DNA of 64,000 nucleotides from Microlunatus soli (GTDB taxonomy: Bacteria; Actinomycetota; Actinomycetes; Propionibacteriales; Propionibacteriaceae), in the NCBI RefSeq assembly GCF_900105385.1, contig NZ_LT629772.1:5394001-5458000 (forward strand), given 5' to 3'. The translations under genes were made by a program, and so were the position numbers. This document shows, piece after piece, positions 18,557-26,849 of the stretch (positions within the stretch are counted from its first letter, which is position 1; each line of letters starts with the position of its first letter). The notes beneath the pieces were generated by a model that made no database searches, was not told where the DNA came from, and saw nothing but the letters and a program-made list of their open reading frames with translations.

Positions 18557-19324
18557 ATGAAGTCGCGATCACGGTCGGCGTCTTCGCGGCGGGCGGATGC
18601 ACACCGCGACCGAGTGCGACGGCTCCGCGACCTGCTCCGATCCGACATCCTGCATGGCGTCTACCTCGACGCGAAGATGCCGGGGGAGAGTGAGCTGATG
18701 GCCGGGTACGCCGTGCCCCGGGCAGTGGTGCGTGAAGCGTTGGACCTGTTGCGTACCGAAGGTCTGGTCGACCGACTGCGCGGTTACGGGACCATCGCGG
18801 TGGCCAATCCGCAGCGGAACTCGTTGGTCGACGGACATGGCATCGACCACGTTCCGCGGCACGGGTTCTGGTCCCTCGTCACCGACATCACCGTGCTGGC
18901 TCAGGAACGGGTCAGGACGCCCGACGCCGTGCGCCGACAGATGCCGGAGGCGACCGAGGAGGTCCTGCAACTGGACTACCTCATGCGCTCCGACGGCGAT
19001 GTGGTGGCGATTGCGACCAACTACTTCAAGTTTCCCGAGGCCGGCACGCTGGAGAACCTGGAGTTCCGCCACGACTTCTACGAATTCCTCGGCCGGGGTG
19101 GGTTGACCATCGGAGCGACGGAGTTCGCTCTCGGGGCCTCGACGGTCGATCCCGTGCTGGCCGAGACCATTCGGGCCAAGATCAACACCCCGCTGATCAC
19201 CTTGGAACAGACGATCTTCGACATGACGGGCTCAGCCTTCGATGTGGCCTACATCTGGATGCGTGCAGACCGGGTGATGTTGAGTTCGTTCGCCGCTCAT
19301 CCGGACTTCCGACCGCTCAGCTGA
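18557..19324 (+). CDS. GntR-family transcriptional regulator (HutC/UTRA type)
   Basis: 255 aa. An N-terminal GntR winged helix (residues about 17-75: RVRRLRDLLRSDILHGVYL, VPRAVVREALDLLRTEGLVDRLRGYGTI) is followed by a UTRA-like ligand-binding domain. The ATG at 18557 has TAGCTT 8 nt upstream, suggesting leaderless translation; a TTG at 18539 is an alternative. The amidase cassette lies downstream in the same direction, and a matching operator-like sequence precedes both, so it most likely regulates the amidase genes. Confidence 0.85.
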   Translation: MKSRSRSASSRRADAHRDRVRRLRDLLRSDILHGVYLDAKMPGESELMAGYAVPRAVVREALDLLRTEGLVDRLRGYGTIAVANPQRNSLVDGHGIDHVPRHGFWSLVTDITVLAQERVRTPDAVRRQMPEATEEVLQLDYLMRSDGDVVAIATNYFKFPEAGTLENLEFRHDFYEFLGRGGLTIGATEFALGASTVDPVLAETIRAKINTPLITLEQTIFDMTGSAFDVAYIWMRADRVMLSSFAAHPDFRPLS

Positions 19325-19409
19325 CTCCGGCAGATCACCCGCGGAACATCGCCGATTCTCGGCGGAGCGGTCCGCAGAACGGCGCGATCAAGCGTGCGAC
19401 GGGCGATCA

Positions 19410-19434
19410 GAAACGGCGAAACAGCGGCGTTACT
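19410..19434. promoter_or_regulatory. candidate GntR operator, copy B
   Basis: GAAACGGCGAAACAGCGGCG and the following TTACT repeat the layout of copy A upstream of the GntR gene. It lies about 105 bases before the small-subunit start at 19540, in an otherwise empty 215-bp spacer. GCTAGG at 19441-19446 may be the -10. Confidence 0.5.
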
Positions 19435-19539
19435 CGGCACGCTAGGAGTGGTAACCGGATGCCGGCAACCATGGATCCGTCGATCGCCCCTGACGCAAGA
19501 TCAACGCCGTCGCTCAAGATCAACAAGGAGATGGTTCCG

Positions 19540-19734
19540 ATGACCGGTCAACCCGACGATCGTGCGATCGTCGAAGCCTTGCTCGCTCAGCATCAGGTGA
19601 CGCCGAGTCCGGCGGAGGTCACCGAATTCGTCCGCCGGTACGCGGGCAACCGCAAGCTCGTCGAGTCGTTGGCGTCGATGCCAGGAGTCCGTTACGAGGA
19701 ACCCGCCGTGCTGTTCGATCCGCGTGCCGTCTGA
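19540..19734 (+). CDS. AtzG-like small amidase subunit (DUF4089)
   Basis: 64 aa. The pattern IVEALLAQHQVTPSP..VTEFVRRYAGNRKLVESLASMPGVRYEEPAVLFDPRAV fits DUF4089/AtzG, short helical proteins that wrap an amidase as GatC wraps GatA. AAGGAG at 19525-19530 with 9-nt spacing sets the ATG at 19540; an in-frame ATG at 19459 lacks such a site. The amidase starts 22 bases downstream, so the two are almost certainly coexpressed and likely form a complex. Confidence 0.75.
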   Translation: MTGQPDDRAIVEALLAQHQVTPSPAEVTEFVRRYAGNRKLVESLASMPGVRYEEPAVLFDPRAV

Positions 19735-19756
19735 AGGCCCAGCCGAAGGAATCATC

Positions 19757-21253
19757 ATGACCGCGTACAAGACACTGACCGAAGCCGCCGCCGCACTCCG
19801 CAGCGGGCAGGTGACCAGCGTCGAGCTGGTCCAGCAGGCCATCGACATCGCCGACGACCAGGACGCCGAGCTCGGCATCTTTCTGAAGAGGTTCAACCAG
19901 ACAGCGCTGGACCAGGCCGCTGCCGCCGATGCCCGGTGGGCCGCCGGTGATCAGGTCGGGGCATTGCACGGCATCCCGATCGGGATCAAGGACATCATCA
20001 GCACCTCCGAGGCACCCTCGACAGCACAGTCACTGGTGCTCGACCAGGCGTGGAGCGATGGCGATGCCGTGGTGGTCCAGCGGTTACGGGCCGCCGGTGC
20101 GATCATCGTCGGCAAACTGACCACGATGGAGTACGCGATCGGGTCGCCCGACCCGGCCAAGCCGTTCCCGATCCCGCGCAACCCCTGGGATCCGGACCGC
20201 TGGACCGGTGGCTCCAGTTCCGGCTCCGGGAGCAGCGTCTCCACCGGCGCGGTGCTCGGCGCGCTCGGCACCGACACCGGCGGATCGATCCGGATCCCGG
20301 CGGCGTTCTGCGGGATCACCGGCCTGATGCCGACGTTCGGCCGGGTACCGAAGTCCGGTTGTGTGCCCCTGGGCTACTCCCTGGACCACATCGGACCGAT
20401 GGCCCGCTCGGCGCGCGACTGTGCGGTGATGCTGGAAGTGCTCGCCGGCCATCATCCCTCCGATCCCAACGTGGCAACCGATCCCGTGGACGACTACCTG
20501 ACCGGGTTGACCGGCGACCTGACCGGCATACGGATCGGGGCGGACCGGCTCGACCGGATCGGCGGGGCCCATGAGGACCCGGCGCTGGCGGCGGTCTGGA
20601 CCGACGCGCTGGCAGCGTTGCGGGACCGGGGTGCCGAGGTCGTCGACATCGAACTGCCCTACTACCGGGAGATGGCTGCCGCCGACATGGTGATCATGCT
20701 GTCGGAGGCGCTGGCCTATCACCTGCCGGACTTCCAGACCCGGTGGGAGGACTACTTCGAGGCGACTCGGATGACCGTCGGTGCCGGGATGTTCTACACC
20801 GCTGCGGATTACGTCCAGGCCCAGCGGGCCCGTCGGGTCGGCGTCAAGGCGGTCACCGCGACGCTGCGTGACGTCGACCTGATCATCACGCCGACGGCCG
20901 CCGGTGGAGCGACACCGCTGTCGGAGACCGGGGCGATCGGCAAGGACCTCACCGAGGGTGACGGCGGTGGCATCTACACCGGCTACTGGGACAGCACCGG
21001 CAACCCGGTGCTGTCGCTGCCGATGGGATTCACCGACGACGGACTGCCGCTCGGTCTGCAGATCGCCGGCCGGCCCTTCGAGGAGGCACTGGTGCTGAAG
21101 GCCGGCGACGCCTTCCAGCAGCAGACCGATCATCACCTCCGGCTGCCCGACCGGGTGCGAAGCTTCTTCAGCACCCCACAGGTCGACCCGGTTCTGAGCC
21201 GGCCCGCCGGACGGCCCAGGGTCGGCACCGCGGTAGCAGCCGGCCGCCGATAG
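19757..21253 (+). CDS. amidase-signature family amidohydrolase
   Basis: 498 aa. The Ser-cisSer-Lys triad is complete: Lys78 (GIPIGIKD), cis-Ser153 (TGGSSSGSG) and nucleophile Ser177 (GTDTGGSIR), 24 residues apart as the family requires. AAGGA precedes ATG 19757. With an AtzG-like partner it resembles the AtzE/AtzG biuret-pathway pairs or other GatCA-like amidases. No cyanuric acid, biuret or allophanate genes flank it, so the substrate is unknown. Probably controlled by the GntR regulator upstream. Confidence 0.9.
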   Translation: MTAYKTLTEAAAALRSGQVTSVELVQQAIDIADDQDAELGIFLKRFNQTALDQAAAADARWAAGDQVGALHGIPIGIKDIISTSEAPSTAQSLVLDQAWSDGDAVVVQRLRAAGAIIVGKLTTMEYAIGSPDPAKPFPIPRNPWDPDRWTGGSSSGSGSSVSTGAVLGALGTDTGGSIRIPAAFCGITGLMPTFGRVPKSGCVPLGYSLDHIGPMARSARDCAVMLEVLAGHHPSDPNVATDPVDDYLTGLTGDLTGIRIGADRLDRIGGAHEDPALAAVWTDALAALRDRGAEVVDIELPYYREMAAADMVIMLSEALAYHLPDFQTRWEDYFEATRMTVGAGMFYTAADYVQAQRARRVGVKAVTATLRDVDLIITPTAAGGATPLSETGAIGKDLTEGDGGGIYTGYWDSTGNPVLSLPMGFTDDGLPLGLQIAGRPFEEALVLKAGDAFQQQTDHHLRLPDRVRSFFSTPQVDPVLSRPAGRPRVGTAVAAGRR

Positions 21254-21262
21254 CCTGGGCGG
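21251..21262 (+). promoter_or_regulatory. -10 element, leaderless-type, of yggS
   Basis: TAGCCT at 21251-21256 is six bases before the GTG at 21263. It lies at the end of the amidase gene, so yggS probably has its own promoter and a leaderless transcript. Confidence 0.45.
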
Positions 21263-21997
21263 GTGAGCGCCACCGCCGACGAGATCGCCGACAACCTGGC
21301 CCGGGTACGGGCGGCCATCGACGCTGCCTGCCGGCGCGCCGAGCGCGATCCCGACGAAGTCCGGCTGCTGCCGGTCTCCAAGACCCAGCCGACCGCGTCG
21401 ATCATCGCCGGCTACCGTGCCGGGGTCCGGATCGTGGGGGAGAACAAGGTTCAGGAAGCCGCCGTGAAGGCGGCCGAGCTGGCCGAGTTCGGCGACCTGC
21501 GCTGGGCGATGATCGGGCACCTGCAGACCAACAAGGCCAAGGATGTCGCTGCCTTCGCCGACGAGTTCCAGGCCCTGGACAGCCGCCGGCTGGCCGAATC
21601 CCTGGACCGGCGGTTGGACGCGCTGGACCGAACGCTGGATGTGTTCATCGAAGTGAACAGCTCGGGTGAGGACAGCAAGTTCGGGGTCCGCCCGGAGGAG
21701 GTGTCGGAGCTGGCGGTTGCGGTGCAGCACTGCCCGCGGCTGCGGCCACGGGGCTTGATGACCATCGCGGCCAACAGCACCGACGCCGAACGGGTCGCGG
21801 CCTGCTTCGACACGATGGTCGACCTGCGTCGCCGACTGTCCGAGGACGACCGGATCGAGGCCGACTACGCGGAGCTCTCGATGGGGATGTCGAACGACTT
21901 CGAACTGGCCATCGCCCACGGTGCGACCACCGTCCGGATCGGAACCGCGATCTTCGGTGCCCGCCCCAAGATCCCTGAGACTGTCGAAGGGTCCTGA
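21263..21997 (+). CDS. yggS: YggS-type pyridoxal phosphate homeostasis protein
   Basis: 244-aa alanine-racemase-fold PLP protein, monomeric and without its own known reaction; the family controls PLP and branched-chain amino acid homeostasis. Lys40 in LLPVSKTQP is the PLP lysine; VGENKVQE, GHLQTNK, SMGMSNDFELAIAHGATTVRIGTAIFG are all present. The last residues, PETVEGS, are encoded by a copy of the repetitive CCTGAGnCTGTCGAAGG element, and the TGA lies in the next copy, so the C-terminus has been altered by repeat insertion. GTG start with a leaderless -10. Confidence 0.92.
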   Translation: MSATADEIADNLARVRAAIDAACRRAERDPDEVRLLPVSKTQPTASIIAGYRAGVRIVGENKVQEAAVKAAELAEFGDLRWAMIGHLQTNKAKDVAAFADEFQALDSRRLAESLDRRLDALDRTLDVFIEVNSSGEDSKFGVRPEEVSELAVAVQHCPRLRPRGLMTIAANSTDAERVAACFDTMVDLRRRLSEDDRIEADYAELSMGMSNDFELAIAHGATTVRIGTAIFGARPKIPETVEGS

Positions 21998-22052
21998 GCC
22001 TGTCGAAGGATCGCGTCTCGGCCGGGAAACAGGCCCTTCGACATGCTCAGGG
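21974..22052. repeat. REP-like CCTGAGnCTGTCGAAGG cluster
   Basis: Three units: CCTGAGACTGTCGAAGG at 21974-21990, CCTGAGCCTGTCGAAGG at 21993-22009, and the inverse CCCTTCGACATGCTCAGGG at 22034-22052. The direct and inverse units can fold into a hairpin between the convergent yggS and S9 peptidase genes. This sequence type is widely dispersed in bacterial genomes as an intergenic palindromic repeat. Here it also encodes the end of YggS. Confidence 0.85.
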
Positions 22053-22070
22053 TTCTTTGAGCGACGGTGG

Positions 22071-24101
22071 TCAGGATCCGTTGCCTGGTGGGAGATTCTC
22101 GATCTCGAGGTCGGGCAGCTGGTCGGCCGGGGTGAAGCCGAAGATGCGGCCGAGGAAGGCCAAGGTCGCCTGTTGGCTGCTGATGATGTTCTCTGCGCGG
22201 CGGAAGCCATGGCCCTCGCCGGCGTACATGATCAACGCGACCGGCAGACCCTTGGCCCGAGCCGCAGCGGCGAAGGTCTCGGCCTGGTTCGGCGGGACCA
22301 CCTTGTCCTCGGTTCCTTGGGTCAGCAGGATCGGTGCAGTCAGTTGATCGACGTGATTGATCGGTGACCGGTCGGCGTAGAGCTCGGCCTCCTCCGGCCA
22401 GCGGCCGACCAGCGACTCGGGATAGCGGGACTCGAATTTGTGGGTGTCGGCGACCAGCGCGGTCAGATCCCCGATCCCGTAATGGCTGATCCCGGCGGTG
22501 AACACGTCGGTGGCGGTGAGCGCTCGCAGTGTCGTATAGCCACCGGCACTGCCACCCTGGATGGCCAACCGGCGGCGGTCGGCCCTGCCCTGATCAGCCA
22601 TCGCCCGGGCGCCGTCGGCGCAATCGGTGACATCGACCTCGCCCCACTGCCGCCGCAGTCGCTCTCGGTAGCGCCGGCCGTAACCGGTGCTGCCGCCGTA
22701 GTTGACGTCCAGGACGGCGATCCCGCGGCTGGTCCAGAACTGGATGCTGCGGGCGTAGGCCGGGCTGCTGCCCGCGGTCGGGCCGCCGTGCGAGATCGTG
22801 ATCATCGGTGGCAGCTCACCGTCGGGCGCGGTCAGATCGGCGTTGGTCGGCGGGTAGTACCAGCCGTGAACCGTGCCGAGCTCGGATTCCCAGCTGACCG
22901 CGGTCGCGATCGACACCAGGTCAGTGGGCAGCGTCGCGTCACTGCTGCGCCGGACGGTCGTCACGGCCGACGGGGTGACAGCCGTCGCAGCCTGCTCGGC
23001 GGGCCCGGTCGACGAGCCGAGGTCGATGATCACCAGTTCGCTCGGACGATCGGCGAAACCGAGCCGGCAGCCGAGCTGTTGTCCGTTGCAGGTCAGGGAT
23101 CCGACGTCCACCGCTCGGGTGTCGACGATGTTCAGCTCGCCATCGGAGACCGTCAGGATCCCCAGTTCGGTCCGATTGCCGCGGTTGACGGCGCAACCGA
23201 TCCGATCGTCATCGATGATCACGTACGGTCTGCCGCCCAGGGCCCACATCGGCGGTGCGAATTCGGCGTCCATCGGGCAGAGCGGCTGCACCCGATCCGC
23301 AGCCGGATCCCAGCGGTACAGGTTCCACCAGTCGGTCCGGTCGGAGACGAAGATCAGGCTGCCGTCCGGCGCCCAGGTCGGCGCCCCGACCGATTCCTGC
23401 TCGGTCTCGCCGAGGATCGTCTTGGCTGCCAGGACGGTCCCGGTACGTGGTTCGAGGTCGACGGTGCCGTCGCCGGTCAGCGGTAGGTCGGCGATCCGCA
23501 GTCGGGTGCTGTCCCACGGCATGTTCGGATGCTGCCACTCGATCCAGGCGAGTCGGCTCGCCGACAACTGGGGTCCGGCGTAGAAGTCTGCACCGGCACA
23601 CAGCACCCGGTCGGCGATCTCGGGGGAGTCGGACAGCCGGCGGGCGATCACGGTGTTGATCGGCTCCCCATCACCGCGATGGTCCTCGCGGACGGCGACC
23701 AGCAGATCCCGCGCCGGATCGATCTGCAGGGCCCCGTACCGCAGTTCCGGATCGGTGGTGAGCGGCCGCGGAGTCGTCTCGTCCCTGCTCAGCAGATACA
23801 GCCGGTTGCTGGCGAAATCGGAGAAGACGACCGTCCCGTCGGCGACGGCGAACGCGCCGCCGCCGTACTCATGGACCCTGCTGCGGACATTGAACGGCGC
23901 CGGCGTCACCTCGGTCTCGGTGCCGGCGCGCCCGCGGTCGAGGCTCAGCCGATGCAGGCTCACCCGACCGCCGTCGGTCGGATCTGCCTGTGGCCACCAG
24001 AGATCGTCCTGGTCGAGGATCGGGTCGCCGAGCGCCAGGGTGCCGGCGGTCAGCGATTCTGCGGTGATCGGGGACGGCCAGCTGCCGTAGGCATGGTGCA
24101 C
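22071..24101 (-). CDS. S9-family prolyl oligopeptidase-like serine peptidase
   Basis: 676 aa. An N-terminal beta-propeller (to about residue 400, with repeats such as APTWAPDGSLIFVSD) is followed by an alpha/beta hydrolase domain. Catalytic triad: Ser518 in IQGGSAGGY, Asp599 in QGTEDKVVPP, His631 in GEGHGF. The HGGPTAG oxyanion motif is at 438-444. No signal peptide, so cytoplasmic; likely cleaves short peptides. The GTG at 24101 is preceded by TACGGT at 7 nt (leaderless). Convergent with yggS. Confidence 0.9.
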   Translation of the reverse strand: MHHAYGSWPSPITAESLTAGTLALGDPILDQDDLWWPQADPTDGGRVSLHRLSLDRGRAGTETEVTPAPFNVRSRVHEYGGGAFAVADGTVVFSDFASNRLYLLSRDETTPRPLTTDPELRYGALQIDPARDLLVAVREDHRGDGEPINTVIARRLSDSPEIADRVLCAGADFYAGPQLSASRLAWIEWQHPNMPWDSTRLRIADLPLTGDGTVDLEPRTGTVLAAKTILGETEQESVGAPTWAPDGSLIFVSDRTDWWNLYRWDPAADRVQPLCPMDAEFAPPMWALGGRPYVIIDDDRIGCAVNRGNRTELGILTVSDGELNIVDTRAVDVGSLTCNGQQLGCRLGFADRPSELVIIDLGSSTGPAEQAATAVTPSAVTTVRRSSDATLPTDLVSIATAVSWESELGTVHGWYYPPTNADLTAPDGELPPMITISHGGPTAGSSPAYARSIQFWTSRGIAVLDVNYGGSTGYGRRYRERLRRQWGEVDVTDCADGARAMADQGRADRRRLAIQGGSAGGYTTLRALTATDVFTAGISHYGIGDLTALVADTHKFESRYPESLVGRWPEEAELYADRSPINHVDQLTAPILLTQGTEDKVVPPNQAETFAAAARAKGLPVALIMYAGEGHGFRRAENIISSQQATLAFLGRIFGFTPADQLPDLEIENLPPGNGS

Positions 24102-24622
24102 AGATCAGACCGTACCGGTGTAGCCGAGCCCGGGTGTCGCCTGCCCGGTCGGCGGGGGTGGGCCCCTCGTGTCTGCTGGGGTGACGCAAGGGACCCACAG
24201 ACGCTCGGTGAGCGCCGCCGCGAGGTGTGCTTGTGCGAGCCGGGACGAATCCTGGATCCGCGGTCACATCCCACCGTGCCCCCCATTCAAGCCGAAATCG
24301 GCCGCCGGGATGCCGGATTCGGCGTTTCTGCCGGGGCCGGCGATCGGCTCGATGTGCGGCGTGTCGGTGCGGTTCGGCGTCCTGCGGTCTGGCGGAATTG
24401 CCCCGATGGTGCAGAATAGGCGGCAGGAGCGCGGTGTTTGACCGAAGCTACTGCGCGACATCCGGGCACCCGCCCGGAGGTCGCTCGCTACGGCCCGTCA
24501 AATATCACCCTCCTGGTTCGGTTCGGACCGGTGCGACCGGTCGCGACAGGCTCTGAGGATGTCGGGGAAGGCAGCCCTCAGGTGGGTTGTCGTGGCGTCA
24601 GCGAAGCTGGGAAGGATCGACC
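24102..24622. other. 521-bp gene-free spacer
   Basis: Upstream region shared by the divergent S9 peptidase and DUF3145 genes. No open frame here has a family motif. GTGGGCCCCTCG (24158-24169) pairs imperfectly, 10 of 12, with CAAGGGACCCAC (24187-24198), giving a hairpin with a 17-nt loop that could be a dispersed repeat. GGAAGGA just before 24623 is the DUF3145 ribosome site. No riboswitch recognised. Confidence 0.45.
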
Positions 24623-25120
24623 ATGAGTACGACCCGTGGTGTCTTGTACATCCATTCCACGCCGTCGGCACTGTGTCCCCACGTCGAGTGGGCGGTCGGC
24701 GGCGTGTTCGGCATGCCCGTACGGCTGGAGTGGATCGCCCAGCCGGCGGAGCGTTCGTCCTATCGCACCGAGTATTCCTGGACCGGGCCGATCGGCACCG
24801 CGGCCAAGCTGGCCAGCGCGCTCAAGGGCTGGCAGCGGATCCGGTTCGAGGCGACCGAGGAACGCACCACGACCAGCGAGGCCGAGCGGTACTCCTACAC
24901 CCCGAAGCTGGGGATCTTCCGCGCCACCACCGGACTGCACGGCGACATCATGGTGAGCGAGGAACGGATCCGGAAGGCGACCGTCACCGCTGCCCTCGGC
25001 GGCAAGGACATCGTCGCCGCCCTGGACGAGTTGCTCGGCGGCCCGTGGGACGCCGAACTCGAACCGTTCCGCTATGCCGGCGACGGCACCCCCGTCCGCT
25101 GGCTGCACGAGGTGGTCTGA
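24623..25120 (+). CDS. DUF3145 family protein
   Basis: 165-aa protein matching the actinobacteria-specific DUF3145 family: TRGVLYIHSTPSALCPHVEWAVGGVFG, then WTGPIGTAAKLASALKGW and RFEATEE. The family is highly conserved but of unknown function. GGAAGGA at correct spacing sets the ATG at 24623. It ends 15 bases before the stop of the convergent FabH gene. Confidence 0.9.
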   Translation: MSTTRGVLYIHSTPSALCPHVEWAVGGVFGMPVRLEWIAQPAERSSYRTEYSWTGPIGTAAKLASALKGWQRIRFEATEERTTTSEAERYSYTPKLGIFRATTGLHGDIMVSEERIRKATVTAALGGKDIVAALDELLGGPWDAELEPFRYAGDGTPVRWLHEVV

Positions 25121-25135
25121 CAGCGCCCTTCGAGT

Positions 25136-26140
25136 TCAGGCGCGTGGGGTGCGGGCGACCAGACCGGCGTAGGAGAAGCCGCCGCCGAAGGCGAACAGCA
25201 GGAACGGGGTGTCGGCGGGCAGTTCGCCGGCCTGCCACATCTTGGCGAAGGCGAGTGGGATCGAGGCGGCCGACGTGTTGCCCGAGGTGACCACGTCGGT
25301 GGCCACGATCCGATCGGACAGTCCGAGCTGGCGGGCCAGCGGCTCGATGATCCGCAGATTGGCCTGGTGGCTGAACAGACCGCCCATCTGATCCATCGTG
25401 TAGCCGGCATTGGTGACGGTCTTGGACGCATAGCCGGCGGCGCTGGAGATCGCCCACTTGAACACCGACTTGCCGTCCTGGACGAACTTGTTCGTCGGCG
25501 GCTCGATCACCACAGCGTCGGTCAGCTCGGGCTCGGTACCCCAGGTCACCGCGCTGACGCCCGGGCGCTCGGCGCGTCGGAGCACGAACGCACCCGCGCC
25601 GTCGGCGATCAGGATGCAGGTCGAGCGGTCGGTCCAGTCGGTGACCGAGCTGAGCTTCTCCGCCCCGATCACCAACGCCGTGGTCGCGGTGCCGGCCTGG
25701 ATCGCCTGGTCGGCCACGGCCAGGGCATGGACGAAGCCGGAGCAGGCGACGTTGATGTCCATCGCGACCGGGGACGGTGCGCCGAGATTGTTCGACACCC
25801 GCCCGGCAGTGTTCGGCGACCGCTGATCGGAGGTGCAGGTGGCGACCACGATCAGATCGACGGCTGCGGCGGTGATTCCGGCGTTGGCCAGCGCATCCTC
25901 AGCCGCGGCGGTGGCCATGGTGGGGACGGTGTCCTCGTCGCCGGCGATCCGACGCTCCCGGATCCCGGTCCGGGTCCGGATCCACTCGTCGTTGGTCTCG
26001 ACCATCCCCTCCAGGTCGTGATTGGTGAGCACCTTCGACGGCTGGTAGCAGCCGGCGCCGATGATCTCCGAGCCGTGACGGGTCGGCTCGGGGCGAGGGG
26101 AGGAGGGGCGCTCGGTGGCGGCCGGAGTTTGATCGGTCAC
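25136..26140 (-). CDS. fabH: beta-ketoacyl-ACP synthase III
   Basis: 334-aa KAS III, which condenses acyl-CoA with malonyl-ACP to start fatty-acid synthesis. Catalytic triad: Cys133 (NVACSGF), His258 (FSHQANLRI), Asn288 (TSGNTS). The N-terminal ~20 residues are a Pro/Glu-rich extension. The GTG at 26140 is the only reasonable start. It is absent from the fab cluster at 36-42.6 kb, where fabH normally lies between fabD and acpP. Instead it is alone and divergent from a TetR regulator across a 24-bp palindrome, suggesting separate control. Confidence 0.93.
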   Translation of the reverse strand: MTDQTPAATERPSSPRPEPTRHGSEIIGAGCYQPSKVLTNHDLEGMVETNDEWIRTRTGIRERRIAGDEDTVPTMATAAAEDALANAGITAAAVDLIVVATCTSDQRSPNTAGRVSNNLGAPSPVAMDINVACSGFVHALAVADQAIQAGTATTALVIGAEKLSSVTDWTDRSTCILIADGAGAFVLRRAERPGVSAVTWGTEPELTDAVVIEPPTNKFVQDGKSVFKWAISSAAGYASKTVTNAGYTMDQMGGLFSHQANLRIIEPLARQLGLSDRIVATDVVTSGNTSAASIPLAFAKMWQAGELPADTPFLLFAFGGGFSYAGLVARTPRA

Positions 26141-26149
26141 AGACCCGAG

Positions 26150-26173
26150 TTTAGCGTACGCGCGTTCTCTAAA
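26150..26173. promoter_or_regulatory. TetR-type operator candidate
   Basis: A 24-bp palindrome from TTTAG at 26150 to CTAAA at 26173 has 10 of 12 base pairs matched, with core ACGCGCGT-like symmetry. It fills the spacer between divergent fabH (26140) and tetR (26198) and ends 12 bases before the tetR -10, a position suited to repress both. Confidence 0.65.
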
Positions 26174-26184
26174 ATCTGATCTGG

Positions 26185-26197
26185 GATAATCTTAGGT
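26185..26197 (+). promoter_or_regulatory. -10 element of the TetR gene
   Basis: GATAAT at 26185-26190, close to the TATAAT consensus, lies 7 nt before GTG 26198. The transcript is therefore expected to begin at the start codon (leaderless). Confidence 0.55.
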
Positions 26198-26806
26198 GTG
26201 AGTCCCCGACGTTCCGCGGCACATGCGCAGCAGACCCGGCACCTGATCGTGACTGCCGGGGTCGATCTTGCGTCGGTGGAGGGTCTGGACGCCATTACCT
26301 TGGGCCGACTTGCCGAAGAACTCACGATGAGCAAATCCGGCGTGATCGGGCACTTCGGCAGCAAACTCGATCTTCAACTCGCAGTGCTGAACGAGGCCGT
26401 ACGGGTCTATCGTCGCGAGGTGATCGTCCCGGCCGCGCACGCCGCGCCGGGGCTGGCCAGACTTCGCAAACTGGTCGAGGCCTGGATCTCGCATCTGGAA
26501 CGCGGCGTCTATCCCGGCGGTTGCTTCTTCACCCAGGTCACCACCGAGTACGACGACCGTCCCGGCCCGGTCCGCGACGTCGCCCGGCAGCGGACCGAGG
26601 AATGGCGGGCCTACCTCGCCGAGCAGATCTCCACCGCTGTCCAGGACGGCGATTTCAGCGCCGACACCGACGTCGATCAGGTGATCTTCGAAGCGACCGG
26701 CCTGATGCTGTCGCTGAACCACACCATGCAACTCGACCTGGACCCGAAGGCGATCCAGCACGCCCGGGCCGGCTTCGAACGTCTGATCGCCGCCTGCATG
26801 CGCTGA
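26198..26806 (+). CDS. TetR-family transcriptional regulator
   Basis: 202 aa. N-terminal TetR HTH (TRHLIVTAGVDLASVEGLDAITLGRLAEELTMSKSGVIGHFGSKLDLQLAVL) and a C-terminal domain with GGCFFTQVTTEYDDRPGPVRD, typical of the TetR_C_33/YdeS-like group. It diverges from fabH across a palindrome, so it probably controls fabH and itself. The GTG has no Shine-Dalgarno but a -10 at leaderless spacing. Confidence 0.9.
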   Translation: MSPRRSAAHAQQTRHLIVTAGVDLASVEGLDAITLGRLAEELTMSKSGVIGHFGSKLDLQLAVLNEAVRVYRREVIVPAAHAAPGLARLRKLVEAWISHLERGVYPGGCFFTQVTTEYDDRPGPVRDVARQRTEEWRAYLAEQISTAVQDGDFSADTDVDQVIFEATGLMLSLNHTMQLDLDPKAIQHARAGFERLIAACMR

Positions 26807-26849
26807 CGGAACGGTCGATGGTCGACCGGTCGGCACCTATTGTTGGGCC

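Noticed and set aside
20084-22210. 708-codon minus-strand open frame
   Set aside because: Antisense to amidase and yggS; low-complexity composition and no motif.
24158-24198. riboswitch or attenuator upstream of DUF3145 or the S9 peptidase
   Set aside because: Only one imperfect hairpin is visible, over 400 bases from DUF3145. It fits no riboswitch core known to me.
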